Assembly: GCA_934120135.1 (NCBI GenBank)
Contig: CAKOTK010000006.1
Span: forward strand, 1 to 64,000
Length of the DNA: 64,000 nucleotides
Direction of reading: 5' to 3'
Origin: an uncultured Clostridia bacterium
Lineage (GTDB): Bacteria > Bacillota > Clostridia > TANB77 > CAG-508
Below the pieces are notes generated by a model. The model had not been told where the DNA came from. It ran no database searches and was given only the letters and a program-made list of their open reading frames with translations. Every line of letters starts with the position of its first letter. Position 1 is the stretch's first letter. Below, piece by piece: positions 61,940 to 64,000 of the stretch. The position numbers were made by a program, and so were the translations under genes.

Positions 61940-63661
61940 CTATCCCTCCAATTCAATAATTTTTTTTAGTTCTTCATTTCTTTTTATTTTATTTGTAGTA
62001 GTTTTTATTAAAGGTTCTTTAGTTAAAACAAGATGCTTTATATATTTGTACATAGGAAGAGTTTTATTTATTTCTTTAATTTCATTCCAGATAATATCTT
62101 TTAGCTCTTGTTCAGTTGCATTAGGGTATTTAGACTTAGTAACGGTTTCGTTATATACTACTTCAACAGAGACTTTAACATCATTACTATCTTGAGCATC
62201 TGGAAGACCATAAACAAAACATTCTTCAACTTCATCTAATCTATTTATCAAAATTTCTAATTCCTCAGGAAATACTTTTTTACCATTTTTTAAAACGATT
62301 AAATCTTTTTGTCTACCAGTGATAAATAAGTAACCATCATCATCTATATAACCTAAATCACCAGTGTGGAACCAGTCATCTTTTAATACTTCATTTGTTT
62401 GTTCTTCATTTTTGTAATATCCAAGCATAACATTTGGCCCTTTAACAATTATTTCACCAATACCATTTGCATCTTTATTATTAATTTTTACATCAAGACT
62501 TCCCATAGGTATTCCAACAGAACCTTCTTTTACACAAGTATCATTTTCAGCAGATATAACAGGAGAGGTTTCAGTTAATCCATAACCTTGAACTAAATGA
62601 ATACCAATTGAGTTAAACCATTTACCAACTCTTTTATCAAGAGGGGCACCACCTGAAATAACAAATCTCATATTTCCACCAAGAGCATCAATAAGTTGTT
62701 TAAAAACTTTTCTTCTAATATCAATATGAAGTTTTAACAAGAAATTGCTTAGCTTAATCATAAAGTTTATAAGCCCAGTTTTACCTTGTTTTTCAACTTC
62801 TTTCATGATAGTAGAATACATTTTATCAATTAAAATAGGAACTCCAACAAAAACTGACACTTTATATTCCTTTAGGTTTTGCTGAATATATCTTAAACCA
62901 TCAGGAAATACCGTTTTCATACCAGAAGCTAACATTACAAGCATACCAGTTGATCCAAAAATATGATGATATGGCAAAAATGCAATATTTACATCAGTAC
63001 TATAAAAAGTTTCAACTAATTGCATATCATATATATTTGTTGCAATTCCATTTTGATTAAGCATAACAGCTTTAGATTTAGAAGTTGTACCAGATGTAAA
63101 AAGCAAAATACTCATAGCAGAAGGATTAACTTTATAATTTATATATTCTGAATAACCAGCTTCAATAGCTTTTTTTCCATCATCAATTAGGTCATAGAAA
63201 TATAAAAAGCCAGGAAGTTTAGAAAAACAGATAAAATGTTTAATATTTGTCTTTTCTGAAGTTTTAATTTCTTCTATGACATCTTTTAGCTTCTCATCAA
63301 AAACTATTGCTTCAACTTCGCTTCTAATCAAAGAATCTTCAAGTTCTCCAATTTGTAATCCTTTATCCAAAGGAACAGAAACAATTCCACCAAGTAAGTT
63401 GCTCAAATGTGCAACAGTCCATTCATAACAATTATGTCCTACAACTGCAGAACGTTTACCTTGTAAACCTAATTTATATAAAGAAGTACCGAAATAATTA
63501 ATATCTTCCAATAAATTAGTATAAGTGTGATTTATATATTCAACTTCTTTGCCATTTTTTATCTTTGTTGTAAATGCTATATTATCAGCATAAGTATTGG
63601 CCGAATGATATAACAAATCCTTAATATTATCAAATTTTATAACAGTTTGTTCTTTTTTCAT
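61940..63661 (-). CDS. AMP-binding long-chain acyl-CoA synthetase-like enzyme (paralogue)
   Basis: Length 573 aa from the ATG at 63661; the GTG at 63667 abuts the AGGAG site. Motifs: ILLFTSGTTSKSKAVMLNQ, VQGYGLTETSPVIS, DWFHTGDLGYIDDDGYLFITGRQKDL and the C-terminal TTTNKIKRN with the catalytic Lys. It shares domain layout with the enzyme at 49970 and a near-identical operator palindrome. Co-transcribed with the hemolysin III family gene, suggesting a joint role in membrane lipid metabolism. Confidence 0.88.
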   Translation of the reverse strand: MKKEQTVIKFDNIKDLLYHSANTYADNIAFTTKIKNGKEVEYINHTYTNLLEDINYFGTSLYKLGLQGKRSAVVGHNCYEWTVAHLSNLLGGIVSVPLDKGLQIGELEDSLIRSEVEAIVFDEKLKDVIEEIKTSEKTNIKHFICFSKLPGFLYFYDLIDDGKKAIEAGYSEYINYKVNPSAMSILLFTSGTTSKSKAVMLNQNGIATNIYDMQLVETFYSTDVNIAFLPYHHIFGSTGMLVMLASGMKTVFPDGLRYIQQNLKEYKVSVFVGVPILIDKMYSTIMKEVEKQGKTGLINFMIKLSNFLLKLHIDIRRKVFKQLIDALGGNMRFVISGGAPLDKRVGKWFNSIGIHLVQGYGLTETSPVISAENDTCVKEGSVGIPMGSLDVKINNKDANGIGEIIVKGPNVMLGYYKNEEQTNEVLKDDWFHTGDLGYIDDDGYLFITGRQKDLIVLKNGKKVFPEELEILINRLDEVEECFVYGLPDAQDSNDVKVSVEVVYNETVTKSKYPNATEQELKDIIWNEIKEINKTLPMYKYIKHLVLTKEPLIKTTTNKIKRNEELKKIIELEG

Positions 63662-63700
63662 TTGCACTCTCCTATAAATAATATACTAAACTAGAATATG

Positions 63701-63743
63701 TAGTTTAGAAAACTATTATACATTAAATAAGTAAATAGGTCAA
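63701..63743 (-). promoter_or_regulatory. promoter and palindromic operator of acyl-CoA ligase 2
   Basis: On the minus strand: TTGACC (63743-63738), 17-base spacer, TATAAT (63720-63715), then a palindrome with one mismatch (TAGTTTAGAAAACTA on the plus strand, 63701-63715). It has the same position and core as at 49902. Confidence 0.75.
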
Positions 63744-63789
63744 GACTCTTGGGTGTGCAAAAATATATTGATAAAAATAAATTTAAGTA

Positions 63790-63818
63790 TTGATTTTAAA
63801 TTATGCTTATAATATAAT
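63790..63818 (+). promoter_or_regulatory. sigma-A promoter of the last gene
   Basis: TTGATT (63790-63795), 17-base spacer, TATAAT (63813-63818). Confidence 0.75.
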
Positions 63819-63859
63819 AACAATAACCAAAGCACAAATGAAAAAGGGGGATATATTTT

Positions 63860-64000
63860 ATGGAAAAGAAAAAAATGAAGTTATGGCCAAGAATAGTTTT
63901 AGGAGTTTTAGCAATAGTTATAGTATTAATGATAATTTTAATTATGATTAATAATAGTATTATTAATAAAATTATTGCAAAACAAAGAGAAAATGTAAAT
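63860..64000 (+). CDS. partial membrane-anchored protein (3' end outside window)
   Basis: ATG at 63860 behind AAAAAGGGGG. The visible 47 residues are a basic start (EKKKMKLWPR), one hydrophobic helix (IVLGVLAIVIVLMIILIMI) and the start of a polar region (NNSIINKIIAKQRENVN). A signal anchor is likely; nothing more can be said. Confidence 0.75.
   Translation, partial: MEKKKMKLWPRIVLGVLAIVIVLMIILIMINNSIINKIIAKQRENVN

Overview
The window is a chromosomal stretch of a low-GC (AT-rich), endospore-forming member of the Clostridia. The evidence is the intact spoIIIAA-AH operon, spoVT and a sigK-type sigma factor, together with Arg codons that are almost all AGA, AAAGGAGG-type Shine-Dalgarno sites, TTG/GTG starts and rubrerythrin. 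Species cannot be fixed from sequence alone. A prepilin N-terminus common in Clostridia (GITLIALVV) appears in three proteins.

Layout. 1-4250: partial coiled-coil repeat protein, comF, a KAP-like P-loop NTPase, spoVT and a small unknown gene. 4333-10333: lower-glycolysis operon gapA-pgk-tpiA-gpmI-eno. 10425-11926: accessory pocket with tRNA-Gln(CTG), a PvuRts1I/AbaSI-like nuclease and a degraded variable-region fragment. 11927-16665: class I aldolase, a cell-wall VWA protein, a prepilin-like repeat protein and small membrane proteins. 16840-22864: murB, yvcK, glycogen debranching enzyme, ruvC, holA. 22948-27855: rubrerythrin, hydrolases, an ECF sigma/anti-sigma pair, a B3/B4-domain protein and sigK. 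28055-34260: the most unusual part, with two prepilin-like proteins that end in hypervariable C-type-lectin/FGE-like domains, a GA-microsatellite leader ORF, an Rpn-family gene and rplU-rpmA. 34341-48722: yebC, spoIIIA operon, a tandem OB-fold gene, pfkA, argS, glmM, metG. 49149-51649: truncated Rpn gene and an acyl-CoA ligase. 52338-58633: a five-gene TelA/XpaC/VWA/substrate-binding/AAA operon. 58805-61022: ArsR-family repressor and a metal P-type ATPase. 61099-64000: small membrane protein, hemolysin III family protein, second acyl-CoA ligase, partial membrane protein.

Three observations stand out. (1) The 3' ends of the genes at 28493 and 32615, and of a decayed copy at 11571-11808, differ mainly at codon positions 1 and 2 while keeping third-position C/T. 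They share a fixed FSFRPLLYVK-like end and a small hairpin just after the stop codon. This is the signature of diversity-generating retroelement (DGR) variable regions, but no reverse transcriptase or template repeat was seen in the window, so the retroelement would act from elsewhere. (2) Three unrelated genes (ECF sigma 25081, spoIIIAD 36842, xpaC-like 53974) each need a +1 shift within the first 12 codons, and in each the zero-frame codon at the shift is CGG. By eye, CGG is otherwise absent as a sense codon except in one compositionally odd gene (40441-41055). This suggests either programmed +1 frameshifting at CGG or a systematic artefact. (3) A promoter block (TTAAAGAAAAGTATTGAAAA) precedes all three prepilin-like loci. 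At one of them it drives a 50-codon ORF containing (GA)15 that ends inside a terminator, which is the layout of a phase-variable attenuator.
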